Assembly (NCBI GenBank): GCA_964409235.1
Contig: CAYPCN010000013.1
Span: 1 to 41,249, forward strand
DNA length: 41,249 bases
Reading direction: 5' to 3'
Origin: CAINFV01 sp964409235
GTDB lineage: Bacteria > Chlamydiota > Chlamydiia > Chlamydiales > FEN-1388
Shown in pieces: positions 33,484 through 41,249 of this stretch. Below the pieces are notes generated by a model. That model worked only from the letters and a program-made list of their open reading frames with translations. It was not told the DNA's origin and made no database searches. Made by a program: the position numbers and the translations under genes. Within the stretch, counting starts at the first letter, position 1, and each line of letters begins with the position of its first letter.

Positions 33484-33982
33484 TGATCCTCCTCTTAGAG
33501 TAGGTGTGCGTTTTGTCGTGTCCGATGGATGTATAGAACGAGTGGAGATTGACGCGTCTGGTCATCGGTGGGAAGCAGTGTCAGCTGGAGACGACGCAAG
33601 CGTACAGTGCGTTGCGGAACGCTTCCTGCTTCCCTGGTGTTGGGCATGGCGTGAAGGGCGAGATCTCTTTTTGCCATTGCGAGAAGGCAAGGCGGAAACG
33701 TTGCTCCGACAGGCACTGGTAGGTGTGGGCTGGGGAAGCACGATTTCGTACGCTGAGTGTGCGAAACGCCTTTGCCTCCATCCACGTGTCGTAGGGCGGC
33801 TGCTCGGGATGAATCGCTTCCCTCTTGTCATCCCTTGTCATCGAGTCATCTGTAGCAATGGCGCGCTCGGGGGGTATAGCGGAGGAAGAGATCTCAAACT
33901 TCAGCTGCTCAGGTTTGAAGCTACATCAATACTCCCCGGAACTTCAGCCACAACGAAGCAAGAAAACTCCACTAGGCAATAA
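33467..33982 (+). CDS. ogt: Methylated-DNA-[protein]-cysteine S-methyltransferase
   Basis: A 171-residue suicide DNA-repair protein that takes the alkyl group from O6-alkylguanine onto its own cysteine. The active-site motif IPCHRVI (Cys124) is intact, with the preceding winged-helix signature SYAECAKRL ... RVVGRLLGMN and the following GALGGYSGG. The N-terminal ribonuclease-like domain is short and divergent. ATG at 33467, with GAGG seven bases upstream and a 17-bp overlap with rmuC, is preferred over the in-frame ATG at 33440. It is probably translated with rmuC. The last 25 residues (after LLRFE) are a polar tail beyond the family core. Confidence 0.9.
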   Translation: MILLLDDPPLRVGVRFVVSDGCIERVEIDASGHRWEAVSAGDDASVQCVAERFLLPWCWAWREGRDLFLPLREGKAETLLRQALVGVGWGSTISYAECAKRLCLHPRVVGRLLGMNRFPLVIPCHRVICSNGALGGYSGGRDLKLQLLRFEATSILPGTSATTKQENSTRQ

Positions 33983-34033
33983 TACCTCCATCACTACAAT
34001 GCAGAGTAAAGAGAGGTATGAGGGCTGTACTCT

Positions 34034-34258
34034 ATGGAAAAGGACGAACTACTAGAACGCCTGGCGCAGCTCGAATTTCAAAATGATCAACTCGCCGCAG
34101 AACTTGAGTATATGGACCAGCTGTTGCGGTCAATAGGCTTTGCTGACGGGCTGAAGTCAGTTAAGACAGCTGCTCAGGAGCTTTCTGAGTATGAACACAA
34201 TCAAAATCGAATCTACGAAGACGGGATGCCTGACGAGCCTCCTTGCTTCGATGGCTAG
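34034..34258 (+). CDS. Small coiled-coil protein (unknown)
   Basis: A 74-residue acidic protein with a heptad-patterned helix from the first residues (LLERLAQLEFQNDQLAAELE) and a short C-terminal acidic tail (EDGMPDEPPCFDG). GAGGG lies about 11 bases upstream of the ATG. No function is recognised; the pattern is that of a short dimeric coiled coil such as an adaptor or chaperone. It sits between ogt and the convergent PARG-like gene, with a 51-bp gap on the left and 11 bp on the right. Clean codon structure and heptad regularity argue that it is real. Confidence 0.65.
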   Translation: MEKDELLERLAQLEFQNDQLAAELEYMDQLLRSIGFADGLKSVKTAAQELSEYEHNQNRIYEDGMPDEPPCFDG

Positions 34259-34269
34259 ACACACTGTGT

Positions 34270-35271
34270 TTACTGCACAAGCCCATTAAGCGTTCGTGAG
34301 AAGTCGAGAAACAGCTGTGTTGTTGCCCCTGCCGATATGGCAAAATCAATCACCTGAAACACGCCTTTGAATTCAGACTCAAGGAGTACTTCTTTGAACA
34401 GTCTGCTGACGACTTTGGGGTGATTATGGCGTTCTGAGCAGCCGTAGTCACTCAATACGAGCGCTGTATTCCCTTTATGAGCAGCAATGCGCAGGATGGC
34501 GCGAATCTTCTTCTTCGTCCCACGGACATATTTGCCGCGGCTGCCGGGAGAGCTGTGGTGGGAGCTGTGATGGCACATGTTATAGGGAACACTAGCGATA
34601 ATCGCGATCTGGAACGGCTTGGCAAAGTAGCGGAAATTCGCATCTTGCGTGTCTCGAAAGAGGAAGACATGCGGGGAATAAATGCCGCCGAACTTCGGCA
34701 CGCGGTATTTACCGCCTTTTAGCTGGCTTTTGAGCGTTGGGTTTAGGTGAGGGAATAGGCTTAGGTAGTAGGTGGTAGACCGGAGGATCGCGGCTTCTGG
34801 CGTCTGCTGTCCCCAGAAAACACCGTCGCCAGGGCGGCTCTCATGGGCTATGTTCAACGCTGCCGTTTGTAGGCCTTGGTTGGCATGGTCGCGGGCCGCT
34901 GCTAGTACTTCGCGTCGAGAGACCATGATCTGAGTAGTAAACTTCTTCTGCCCATGATGAATCTTGTCGGGATGCTGGATAACGCGGGTGTGGCGCTTCA
35001 TTTGTCTGATGACAATCTTGTCGAGATCTACGTGGTTGCCATCGACATTATAGCCATGATGTGCCGCTCTTTTTGTCTGCGTAAAAATCTTTCTAAGGTA
35101 CTTTCTGAGGCGTTTATTGACTCGGCGCTGATGGAGAGCGGGATATGGTGAGGCCTCTTTGGCGACGAAAACGGGGTTTTGAGGGATGGGGGGAGGAGAA
35201 GGAGGTTGTGCGCTGAAGAGGGGAAGGGCAAGAAAGGGAAGGAGGGCGAACCCCATAGTAGGACTCCGCAT
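34270..35271 (-). CDS. Exported microbial-type PARG / DUF2263 family protein with degenerate active site
   Basis: A 333-residue protein with an N-terminal signal peptide (MGFALLPFLALPLFSAQ, cleavage near residue 22) and a Pro-rich linker. ATG 35271 has AGGAG five bases upstream. The rest follows the TIGR02452/DUF2263 (bacterial-type poly(ADP-ribose) glycohydrolase) pattern: TAALNIAHESRPGDGVFWGQ (137-156), AAILRSTTYYLSL, IYSPHVFLFRD (197-207), IIASVPYNM (224-232), LVLSDYGCSERHNHP (271-285) and VIDFAI. In active members the loops read GGG and QEE; here they read GDG and TPE, so one catalytic Glu is replaced by Pro158 and Glu159 remains. It may bind or hydrolyse ADP-ribose outside the cytoplasm, perhaps on a host target after further export. 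Activity is uncertain. Confidence 0.82.
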   Translation of the reverse strand: MRSPTMGFALLPFLALPLFSAQPPSPPPIPQNPVFVAKEASPYPALHQRRVNKRLRKYLRKIFTQTKRAAHHGYNVDGNHVDLDKIVIRQMKRHTRVIQHPDKIHHGQKKFTTQIMVSRREVLAAARDHANQGLQTAALNIAHESRPGDGVFWGQQTPEAAILRSTTYYLSLFPHLNPTLKSQLKGGKYRVPKFGGIYSPHVFLFRDTQDANFRYFAKPFQIAIIASVPYNMCHHSSHHSSPGSRGKYVRGTKKKIRAILRIAAHKGNTALVLSDYGCSERHNHPKVVSRLFKEVLLESEFKGVFQVIDFAISAGATTQLFLDFSRTLNGLVQ

Positions 35272-35390
35272 AAAGACTCCTGCAAGAAAAGATGAAAACA
35301 GTATGAAGAAATAATACGCATTCAAACTTTCTCATCAAGGAAGTTTTGCTGTATGATAGGACCATCACTGTGTCACCATGTGTTTTTGGC

Positions 35391-36257
35391 ATGAGCAAAC
35401 GATTTTGGGATTTCTATCCTTCGTGGGAAGAGGCGGAGGCGGCATGGGATGAACGGTCGACGCAAGCGTCTGTGCAGGTTGCTCTGAAAACACCGGTAGC
35501 GCTTCCGACGATCCCTCCCATGGTTGCTGAAGGATCGATGCGATGGAACGGCATTTGCTACCTCGTACGCAAAACTGGCGTACGGCGCCTCCTCGACCTC
35601 TTTATATCCCACCCCATACGATATACATGGCGCTTTTTGCGCTCTGTGATGAGCAGTCAGCCCTATCGGCAGGAGGAAGATCTCTTTTTCTTTGGCGTAC
35701 GCTGCGAAGAGGAGCTCCTCGCTCTTATGGCGCGAAGCGATGTCCTCCTCGTCGTAGGAATGTCCTACTGCCAGAAGCCGTTTGAATGCCCAGGCGGCCG
35801 ATTTTCAGGTGAGTGTAGCGCCGACCTTGACAACCCTATCTGCCGGCAGTGTCTCATAGGGAAGAGTCTCCATGCTCTTCCTCGCGATAAGACCGTGGTG
35901 ACAGTGATCCCCACGATCAATGAGATTGGCACGCACATCCTCGACATCATCCACGCCTTCCCCAGCCATCAAATTCTCTTTGTGATCAGCGCGTGCCAGA
36001 TGGCGCTTGAGATGTTCAAAGACTTTGGCAATATGGTGGGCATCAAGGGCGTGGGAATTCGCCTTGGAGGGCGAGTGTGCACGACGATGCACGCTTTTAT
36101 CCTCTCAGAACAGGGTGTCAAGCCGGGGCTGACAGTGGTCCGGCCGTCAGCGCAACGTCGCCTGTTCAGCCTGCTCCGGCATTGGCGAACGGTACGGCAA
36201 CAAGAATGCGGCAGCGCTGACCAAGGCAAGGAGTGCGGCGGCGAGGTGAGGCCCTAA
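35391..36257 (+). CDS. Cysteine-cluster protein (DUF116-like, tentative)
   Basis: A 288-residue soluble protein. A metal-binding-type cluster, Cys127, Cys133, Cys142, Cys151 and Cys154 (SYCQKPFECPGGRFSGEC then CRQCLIG), lies in the middle, followed by an alternating fold with VVTVIPTINEIG and ILFVISACQMALEMF. The layout recalls DUF116, proteins with a cysteine cluster and a CxxC step, but I am not sure. ATG 35391 has no ribosome binding site; a TTG at 35346 in the same frame lies beside AAGGAAG. A TATGAT box at 35352-35357 with TTCTCA 17 bases upstream would suit the ATG. The last 111 bp overlap the end of lnt on the opposite strand. Confidence 0.72.
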   Translation: MSKRFWDFYPSWEEAEAAWDERSTQASVQVALKTPVALPTIPPMVAEGSMRWNGICYLVRKTGVRRLLDLFISHPIRYTWRFLRSVMSSQPYRQEEDLFFFGVRCEEELLALMARSDVLLVVGMSYCQKPFECPGGRFSGECSADLDNPICRQCLIGKSLHALPRDKTVVTVIPTINEIGTHILDIIHAFPSHQILFVISACQMALEMFKDFGNMVGIKGVGIRLGGRVCTTMHAFILSEQGVKPGLTVVRPSAQRRLFSLLRHWRTVRQQECGSADQGKECGGEVRP

Positions 36258-37781
36258 GAGAGAATACGGAGAAAACAGTCTGTATTGCGGCAGTGGGCAG
36301 ATCATGCAAGAATTCATGGGTTCCTGATGCATGCCTCGGCTGGCGACCACCCGCCCCAAAGCATCAACAACACCGCTGACCCCTTGGTTGCATGACCGTA
36401 CCATGGGGATTCCCGTTTCTACTGCTCGGAGGCGGGCAAGTTCAAAATGCTCGCGTCGTATTGTCGGATACCAACAGTCATTGCTCAACGTCACAAAGAG
36501 CGTAGGGTGGAGGGCGGCGGCAGCGGTGGCAAACTGGGAAAATGTCTCTTCGTAGCAGATCAAAGAGCAGATCCGCAAGGGGCCTTCTGTGAAGAGAACA
36601 CAGCTCTTGCCTGGGGAAAAGCTGTCATGGACGCCATAGGCGGAGAGACAAGGGCGAAGAATGGAAAGAGGGATGTATTCCCCTAAGGGTAAGAGGAGCT
36701 GCTTGTCATAGCGTGCCATGGTGCGAGAGGAGGGTGAGATAAAAAATGAGGAGTTGTACGCCACTGCTGTCCCGCGGCTGTCGATCTCACGTCCCTCGAG
36801 GCCGATGAGGATTGGCGCGTGGAGTGCAGAGCCAAGCATCGTGGACAGGTCAAGAGATGAAAGGAACTGGCGATGGCTCGTCAGATGGATCTTCCACCGC
36901 TCTGGCAGGTGGGCAGTAGCGAAGAGAGGAGCTTCAGCAGGGTATGGCACCGCTCCCTCTGGCAGTACGATGAGATCGACCTCTCCTGGGCTGAGGATGG
37001 ACACAAGTCGCATGATCTTGCGCCACTCTTGCTCGTGAAGAGCATCGGGCGGCAAGGCACGCCCAGACACATCCGGCGGTTCTTCCATGTGGCAGACGGC
37101 AACCTTCCGTGCTGGCTGCGTTGCTTCAAAGGCACGCTGCTCGTGGGTTTTGTGCCAGTACAGCCCTCCACCCGCAAGGTAGGGGATGAGAGCGATGCTC
37201 ACGGCCGGGATGGCGAGTTGGCGTTGTTTGAAGAAGAGCCAGTAGAATATGGCGATGTTTGCCCAGAAGACCAAGAATGAGAGACCGATGCCGCCTATCA
37301 CTGAGGCGAGCTGAAGAGGCCAGAGGCTCCACGAAAGATGAAGGGCTGCAGATTGAAATGAATAGCCGCAAGGAAGACAGGTGAAGCCCCATTCAATGAG
37401 GGCAAGGGCGGCGGCAAATCCCGCTGATGAGCGGAGAGTATGCCGGTGATAGCGGAGGATGAGCAGGCAAAGGGCAGTATAGGGAAGCGCCAGGAGCGCG
37501 GACAGCAGGGGCCAAACGACGATGATATAGGCGTATGGATGAGAGAGGAGCCAGCTGGACTGGACGAGGATTGCGCAGGTATAGAGCGCCCAGCCAGTGC
37601 GAAAGCGGGATGCCCCGGGCGTGCACAGCCCCATTGCTCCCAACGCACAGGCATAGCCGATGGCGGCCGTTAGAGGGGAGAGAATAGTCCATGCGGACGC
37701 TCTGCCCAAGCCGATCAGCATGATGCTGACGACAAAAAGGAGATTCTTTTGATTGAAAGATTTTTTGCTGCTCTGTATCAT
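36147..37781 (-). CDS. lnt: Apolipoprotein N-acyltransferase Lnt
   Basis: A 544-residue inner-membrane enzyme that adds the third acyl chain to lipoproteins. Eight or so hydrophobic segments (residues 12-205) precede a periplasmic nitrilase-like domain with the catalytic triad visible: Glu275 (LPEGAVP), Lys360 (RYDKQLLLPLGEYIP) and Cys409 (ICYEETF). A final membrane segment near 515-533 anchors the C-terminus. N- and C-termini match the family plan. The last 37 codons overlap the end of the convergent cysteine-cluster gene, so both proteins use these bases. The start ATG 37781 lacks a clear ribosome binding site and faces the rsmB-type gene 32 bp away. Confidence 0.95.
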   Translation of the reverse strand: MIQSSKKSFNQKNLLFVVSIMLIGLGRASAWTILSPLTAAIGYACALGAMGLCTPGASRFRTGWALYTCAILVQSSWLLSHPYAYIIVVWPLLSALLALPYTALCLLILRYHRHTLRSSAGFAAALALIEWGFTCLPCGYSFQSAALHLSWSLWPLQLASVIGGIGLSFLVFWANIAIFYWLFFKQRQLAIPAVSIALIPYLAGGGLYWHKTHEQRAFEATQPARKVAVCHMEEPPDVSGRALPPDALHEQEWRKIMRLVSILSPGEVDLIVLPEGAVPYPAEAPLFATAHLPERWKIHLTSHRQFLSSLDLSTMLGSALHAPILIGLEGREIDSRGTAVAYNSSFFISPSSRTMARYDKQLLLPLGEYIPLSILRPCLSAYGVHDSFSPGKSCVLFTEGPLRICSLICYEETFSQFATAAAALHPTLFVTLSNDCWYPTIRREHFELARLRAVETGIPMVRSCNQGVSGVVDALGRVVASRGMHQEPMNSCMICPLPQYRLFSPYSLLGPHLAAALLALVSAAAFLLPYRSPMPEQAEQATLR

Positions 37782-37813
37782 AACTACGTGAAAAAAATGA
37801 AAATCGATCTTCT

Positions 37814-38974
37814 ATGATCAAAAAATCAACTCTCTTTCGTCAACATCATTTTTTTGAATTATTGACAAATTTTGATCCGGGAAAGGGGCCGATAGATCTT
37901 TTTATTAGTTTGTATTTTCGCCATCATCCACAGCTGGGCTCTAAAGATCGGCTGTATATTGTGGAACGGATCTATCTCTATTTTCGTTGGAAGCTGCTGA
38001 TTGAAACCTTGCTCGATCAACGGGCGCTTTCTGGGCAAGCACGGCGCGAAGCTCTCTGTGCCCTACTCGATCAGGGGCCGCCGTTTCTTGCACAGCAGCA
38101 GGTGGTAGAGCCGCACATGGACGTGAGCTTCCCGCCAGACCTTTTCCGTGCCTTAGAAAGGACGTATGGGCCTCGCACGCTGGCGCTCTGCCGGGCCTGT
38201 AATGAGCCTGCGCGGACCATTCTCAGGGTCAACACGTTGAAAATCTCTCGGCAGGAGCTCTGCGATCTGCTCAACGCTCGTGGTCTTGATGTGCAAGAAG
38301 ATCCGTTGGTGCCAACAGCACTCTGCCTGGCGCGGCGGGCGAACCTCTTCTCGCTGCCGGAATTTAAGGCAGGATTCTTTGAGGTCCAAGATGCGGGCTC
38401 GCAGCGCGTTGCTAGCCTTGTCCAAGCGAAGCCTGGGCAGTCTGTCTTTGATTTTTGTGCTGGCGCGGGTGGAAAATCCTTGGCCATCGCTCCTTGCCTT
38501 TGCCATCGTGGGCAGCTCTATCTCCACGACATTCGCCGTTCCGTGCTGATCGAAGCTAAAAAGCGGCTGAAGCGCGCGGGCGTTCAGAATGCGCAGATCG
38601 TCACGCCTGAGGAACAAGAGAGGCTGAACGCCCTCAAACGGCGGATGGATTGGGTGCTCGTCGATGCTCCTTGCAGTGGGACAGGGACGCTGCGCAGAAA
38701 TCCAGATATGAAGTGGAAGTATTCAGACCAGATGGTGGCGCGCTTGGTCAGCGAGCAACGGCAGATCGTTACAGAGGCTCTCACCTATCTCAAGCCTGAT
38801 GGTACCTTGGTGTACGCCACGTGTAGTCTCCTACAAGAGGAAAACGAGTGTCAACTCGACTATTTTCTGCAGGCACATCCGCTTGTGCTCGCGTCGCCTC
38901 CTTTCAAATCGCTCCCTGGCTGTGATGGGATGGACGGGTTTTTTGCGGCATCCTTCTTCTTGAGAGCAAGGTAG
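37814..38974 (+). CDS. rsmB: rRNA m5C methyltransferase, RsmB/Sun family
   Basis: A 386-residue SAM-dependent RNA cytosine-C5 methyltransferase; RsmB modifies C967 of 16S rRNA in E. coli. An N-terminal NusB-like helical region (about 1-95) is followed by the catalytic domain: the SAM-binding loop FDFCAGAGGKS (212-222), the nucleophile motif DAPCSGTGTLRRNPD (Cys287) and the second cysteine motif YATCSLLQEENE (Cys337). Both catalytic cysteines are present. Presence of the NusB-like half favours RsmB over RsmF, but the exact target cannot be settled by eye. The start ATG follows an AT-rich stretch with no ribosome binding site. Confidence 0.88.
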   Translation: MIKKSTLFRQHHFFELLTNFDPGKGPIDLFISLYFRHHPQLGSKDRLYIVERIYLYFRWKLLIETLLDQRALSGQARREALCALLDQGPPFLAQQQVVEPHMDVSFPPDLFRALERTYGPRTLALCRACNEPARTILRVNTLKISRQELCDLLNARGLDVQEDPLVPTALCLARRANLFSLPEFKAGFFEVQDAGSQRVASLVQAKPGQSVFDFCAGAGGKSLAIAPCLCHRGQLYLHDIRRSVLIEAKKRLKRAGVQNAQIVTPEEQERLNALKRRMDWVLVDAPCSGTGTLRRNPDMKWKYSDQMVARLVSEQRQIVTEALTYLKPDGTLVYATCSLLQEENECQLDYFLQAHPLVLASPPFKSLPGCDGMDGFFAASFFLRAR

Positions 38975-39026
38975 AGCCCGTGGTACAGTCGTAGCGTTCT
39001 ACAATGCTTTGCAAGAGAGTAGCGGT

Positions 39027-40064
39027 ATGATTCGTCTGATGCTGTTGTTCATTTCGTTGGTGTGTTGTCGTATGGAGGCTGAAGCAGAAGAAACGTCCCA
39101 ACGCCGACCTTCTGTCATCGTGGAAAATAGAGTGCTGGCAACAGTGCGCGATCAGGTCATCACCGTAATGGATGTCATGAAGAAATTGGATATGGTCTTC
39201 TGCCAGCAGTTCCCACAGTATCGAGCTGTTCCTGAGGCTCGGTATGAATTTTATCGGTCGAACTGGCGCCGGGTGTTGGAAGAGCTCGTCGATCGCCAGC
39301 TGATCATGTCGCTCGCAGAGGAAAAGCAATTTTCTGTGACCAATGGCGACATTCGTGAGGAGCTCGAGGAGGCGTTTGGCCCGAATGTCATGATGAATTT
39401 GTATGAGGAGGGGCTTTCATTACATGACGTTCATGAGATGATGAAGGCTGACATCCTCCTACGACGCATCATCTTTTTCTACGTTCACGCCCCTGTGCTG
39501 CATGCCATCACTCCTGATGTCCTGCGGAGTGCGTACCAACACAGGGTGAACGAACTCAAGGGCAAAGAGGGGTGGATATGGAGAACGGTGACGGTGAAAG
39601 CCAAGGGGAAAGACTGCCCGAAGGCGATGGCTGACAAGGTGTGGAAGCTCCTGGAACAGGATCGTTTGCCGATGGAAAAAGTGGTGGCACAGCTTCCCAA
39701 TGAGATCGAATGCCAGGTCTCATCTCCTTTCCGCTCGGAACACAAAGAAGTGGCTCCTGGAATCCAGGATATCTTAGAAAAGCTTCCTCTCAACTCCTTT
39801 TCGGAGCCACTTCCTTTTACTGTTCGCAACGATCCCCATCAGTGTTGGAGATGCTATATCGTCGACGAGCGTTTTTCGGCGACAGTGCCGACATTCCAAG
39901 AAGTTGAAGAGGTGATTCGTCAGGATCTTGCTGCCCCGGAGATTGCGAAGAAGACGATAGCTTTTTTTGAAGAGCTGCGGAAACAGTACCATGTACAGCA
40001 TCTGTTTACGTCCGAGCAGCTTCTCGCTTTTGAGCCGTTTCAGCTGAAGCAGAAAAGCGCCTAA
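39027..40064 (+). CDS. SurA-like periplasmic folding factor (CT355-type)
   Basis: A 345-residue exported protein: signal peptide at about residues 1-20 (MIRLMLLFISLVCCRMEAEA), then a SurA N-terminal-like helical domain beginning ENRVLATVRDQVITVMDVMK and including LEELVDRQLIMSLAEEKQFS. SurA proteins escort outer-membrane proteins through the periplasm. A parvulin domain is not obvious: the region about 180-260 has EGWIWRTVTVKAKG and PLNSFSEPLPF, which resemble a worn parvulin fold without the full signature. ATG 39027 is preferred to the TTG at 39009. It lies four bases before rsmA, matching the CT355-CT354 order I recall in Chlamydia, and is probably co-transcribed with it. Confidence 0.8.
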   Translation: MIRLMLLFISLVCCRMEAEAEETSQRRPSVIVENRVLATVRDQVITVMDVMKKLDMVFCQQFPQYRAVPEARYEFYRSNWRRVLEELVDRQLIMSLAEEKQFSVTNGDIREELEEAFGPNVMMNLYEEGLSLHDVHEMMKADILLRRIIFFYVHAPVLHAITPDVLRSAYQHRVNELKGKEGWIWRTVTVKAKGKDCPKAMADKVWKLLEQDRLPMEKVVAQLPNEIECQVSSPFRSEHKEVAPGIQDILEKLPLNSFSEPLPFTVRNDPHQCWRCYIVDERFSATVPTFQEVEEVIRQDLAAPEIAKKTIAFFEELRKQYHVQHLFTSEQLLAFEPFQLKQKSA

Positions 40065-40068
40065 GGGT

Positions 40069-40902
40069 ATGCCGCTCTACCGTCCCTCCGAGCTTTCTGC
40101 CTTTCTTGGTTCTTTGGGCCATCGCTCAAAGAGGACTTTATCTCAGAATTTTTTGATCGACGGAAATATCGTTGCTAAGATCGTTGGTGAGGTAGAGCTG
40201 CACTCTGACATGCTGGTTGTTGAGATCGGCCCTGGACCTGGAGTGCTCACAGAGGCGTTTCTGGCCTCTGGAGCGCGTGTGGTCGCTATTGAAAAGGATG
40301 AGGTGCTCGCTCGTGCTCTCCGCCGCTTGGAACCAGATGGAAGCCGGCTGTTCATTCTTGCCTCTGACGTTTTAGACTGCTCGTTTGATGATATCGTCGC
40401 AGCGCATCCTACTGTTCGGGTGGTGCTCGTCTCCAACCTACCCTACCATCTCACAACGCCGATCCTTCAGAAGGTGCTCGCGAGCATCTCTCTTTTCTCG
40501 CGCGTTGTTCTCATGATGCAGGAAGAGGCGGCTCGTCGGCTGACAGGGGGAAGAGCTGGTATCGTGGGTATGACCGCTGAGCTTGTCGCAGATGTGCGCT
40601 ACGCATTTCGCGTGCCAAAAGGATGCTTTTGGCCGCGCCCTAACGTCGATTCTGCTGTGCTGTCCCTCGATGTTCGTCCCCCTCTGCTGATCGGCGAGGA
40701 GCCGCAGCTGTTCTCTGAGTTGCTCCGCATAGCCTTTGCTCATCGTCGGAAGACGATCTTCCACTCCCTTCTGCAACGGTATTCCTCAGGACAGCTTACG
40801 TCGGCATTTGATCAAGCCAAGATTGTGCGTGAAGCACGCCCTGACGATGTGCCGATGGCTGGCTGGGTTGAGCTGACGAAGGCTCTTAAGACGAAGGTGT
40901 AA
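40069..40902 (+). CDS. rsmA: 16S rRNA dimethyladenosine transferase RsmA (KsgA)
   Basis: A 277-residue SAM-dependent enzyme that dimethylates two adjacent adenines in helix 45 of 16S rRNA late in small-subunit assembly. Motifs are complete: SQNFLID at the N-terminus, VVEIGPGPGVLTEAF (SAM binding), AIEKDEVLARAL, the catalytic NLPYHLTTP, MMQEEAARRL, and the C-terminal helical domain with FAHRRKTIFHSL. It is four bases after the SurA-like gene and ends one base before the partial gene on the opposite strand. Confidence 0.96.
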   Translation: MPLYRPSELSAFLGSLGHRSKRTLSQNFLIDGNIVAKIVGEVELHSDMLVVEIGPGPGVLTEAFLASGARVVAIEKDEVLARALRRLEPDGSRLFILASDVLDCSFDDIVAAHPTVRVVLVSNLPYHLTTPILQKVLASISLFSRVVLMMQEEAARRLTGGRAGIVGMTAELVADVRYAFRVPKGCFWPRPNVDSAVLSLDVRPPLLIGEEPQLFSELLRIAFAHRRKTIFHSLLQRYSSGQLTSAFDQAKIVREARPDDVPMAGWVELTKALKTKV

Positions 40903-40903
40903 G

Positions 40904-41249
40904 TTATTTTTGGCCTTCTGTTGGCGGCTGCTCGAATTTTGAGATAACAGTTTCTGTCTCTTGGATGTCGGCTAAGAAGCGATCGATAACTTTAAGGATT
41001 GTTTTCGAGCGATTGTGGATGCCTGCCGTGCGAAAGGCGATCTCCGGCTTTATTTCATCGTTGGTTCGTCGTGCGATAAAGACAACAGTGGACGCTGGTT
41101 CGGCATTTTGTTGAGGGACGATCCATAGAGCAAACTTTTCGTTGTAGAGGGTGATCTTTCCTCCAGACTCTATCGCTTGCAGCAGTGCGCTGGCAGGGGA
41201 TGCCCCTGGCAGCGGCGTGTCATTGGAAAGAAGATGGAGAGCGTGAAGT
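40904..41249 (-). CDS. Conserved-looking unknown protein, 5' end outside window
   Basis: Reading the minus strand from the right edge, the frame is open for 114 codons to a TAA at 40904-40906. The visible part includes ALLQAIESGGKITLYNEKFA, LWIVPQQNAEPASTVVFIARR and an amphipathic helix (RSKTILKVIDRFLADIQETE), ending FEQPPTEGQK. The beta-rich middle and helical end look like a real folded domain, but I recognise no family. It is tail to tail with rsmA with one base between stop codons. The N-terminus lies beyond the window. Confidence 0.75.
   Translation of the reverse strand, partial: LHALHLLSNDTPLPGASPASALLQAIESGGKITLYNEKFALWIVPQQNAEPASTVVFIARRTNDEIKPEIAFRTAGIHNRSKTILKVIDRFLADIQETETVISKFEQPPTEGQK

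Noticed and set aside
1..41249. tRNA, rRNA or CRISPR array
   Set aside because: No cloverleaf-like segments, rRNA signatures or regularly spaced direct repeats were seen in the intergenic gaps; the only repeats are the palindromic elements and coding repeats.

Overview
The window reads as a chromosomal segment of an environmental (amoeba-associated type) member of the Chlamydiales. The evidence is gene content and order, not a search. A long block matches the Chlamydia trachomatis order as I recall it: ftsY, sucC, sucD, htrA, an M16 metalloprotease, rmuC and pssA (CT820 to CT826). It also carries a fused SecDF, two ATP/ADP translocases of the energy-parasite type, and the pair SurA-like protein/rsmA (CT355/CT354). 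The accessory genes also fit a protist-associated chlamydia: leucine-rich repeat proteins (one with an F-box-like segment), an exported PARG-like protein and large secreted-looking unknowns. I cannot assign a family or genus.

Layout. From 1 to 2.1 kb there are two tandem paralogous LRR genes, the first cut by the window edge. From 2.1 to 10.2 kb, on the minus strand, lie secDF and two tandem nucleotide translocases. From 10.5 to 21.1 kb lies the conserved block: ftsY (-), then sucC-sucD-M50 protease (+, an operon with a stop/start overlap), htrA (-), an M20 peptidase (-) and an M16C peptidase (-). Each of the seven intergenic gaps longer than 100 bp between 8.36 and 21.58 kb holds exactly one copy of a palindromic, MITE-like repeat. 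Several copies are bordered by 5-bp direct repeats.

From 21.6 to 30.7 kb lies the most unusual part. A two-gene cassette encodes a large protein L and a small protein S, both ending in Gly/Ala-rich hydrophobic regions. It is present twice, as L1-S1 and L2-S2, on either side of pssA. In Chlamydia this position lies between the M16 protease and pssA and holds only rmuC. Here rmuC lies beyond the second cassette.

From 30.7 to 41.2 kb there are a LexA-like repressor that appears unable to self-cleave, a PAP2 phosphatase, rmuC, an alkylguanine methyltransferase, a small coiled-coil protein, an exported degenerate microbial-type PARG, a cysteine-cluster protein overlapping lnt tail to tail, an RsmB-type methyltransferase, a SurA-like protein, rsmA and a partial unknown gene at the right edge.

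Themes: the housekeeping genes serve envelope biogenesis and protein quality control (SecDF, FtsY, HtrA, Lnt, SurA-like, PssA) and host nucleotide import. Several proteins keep their fold but have lost key catalytic residues: SucC and SucD, the LexA-like protein and the PARG-like protein. No rRNA, tRNA or CRISPR array was seen.
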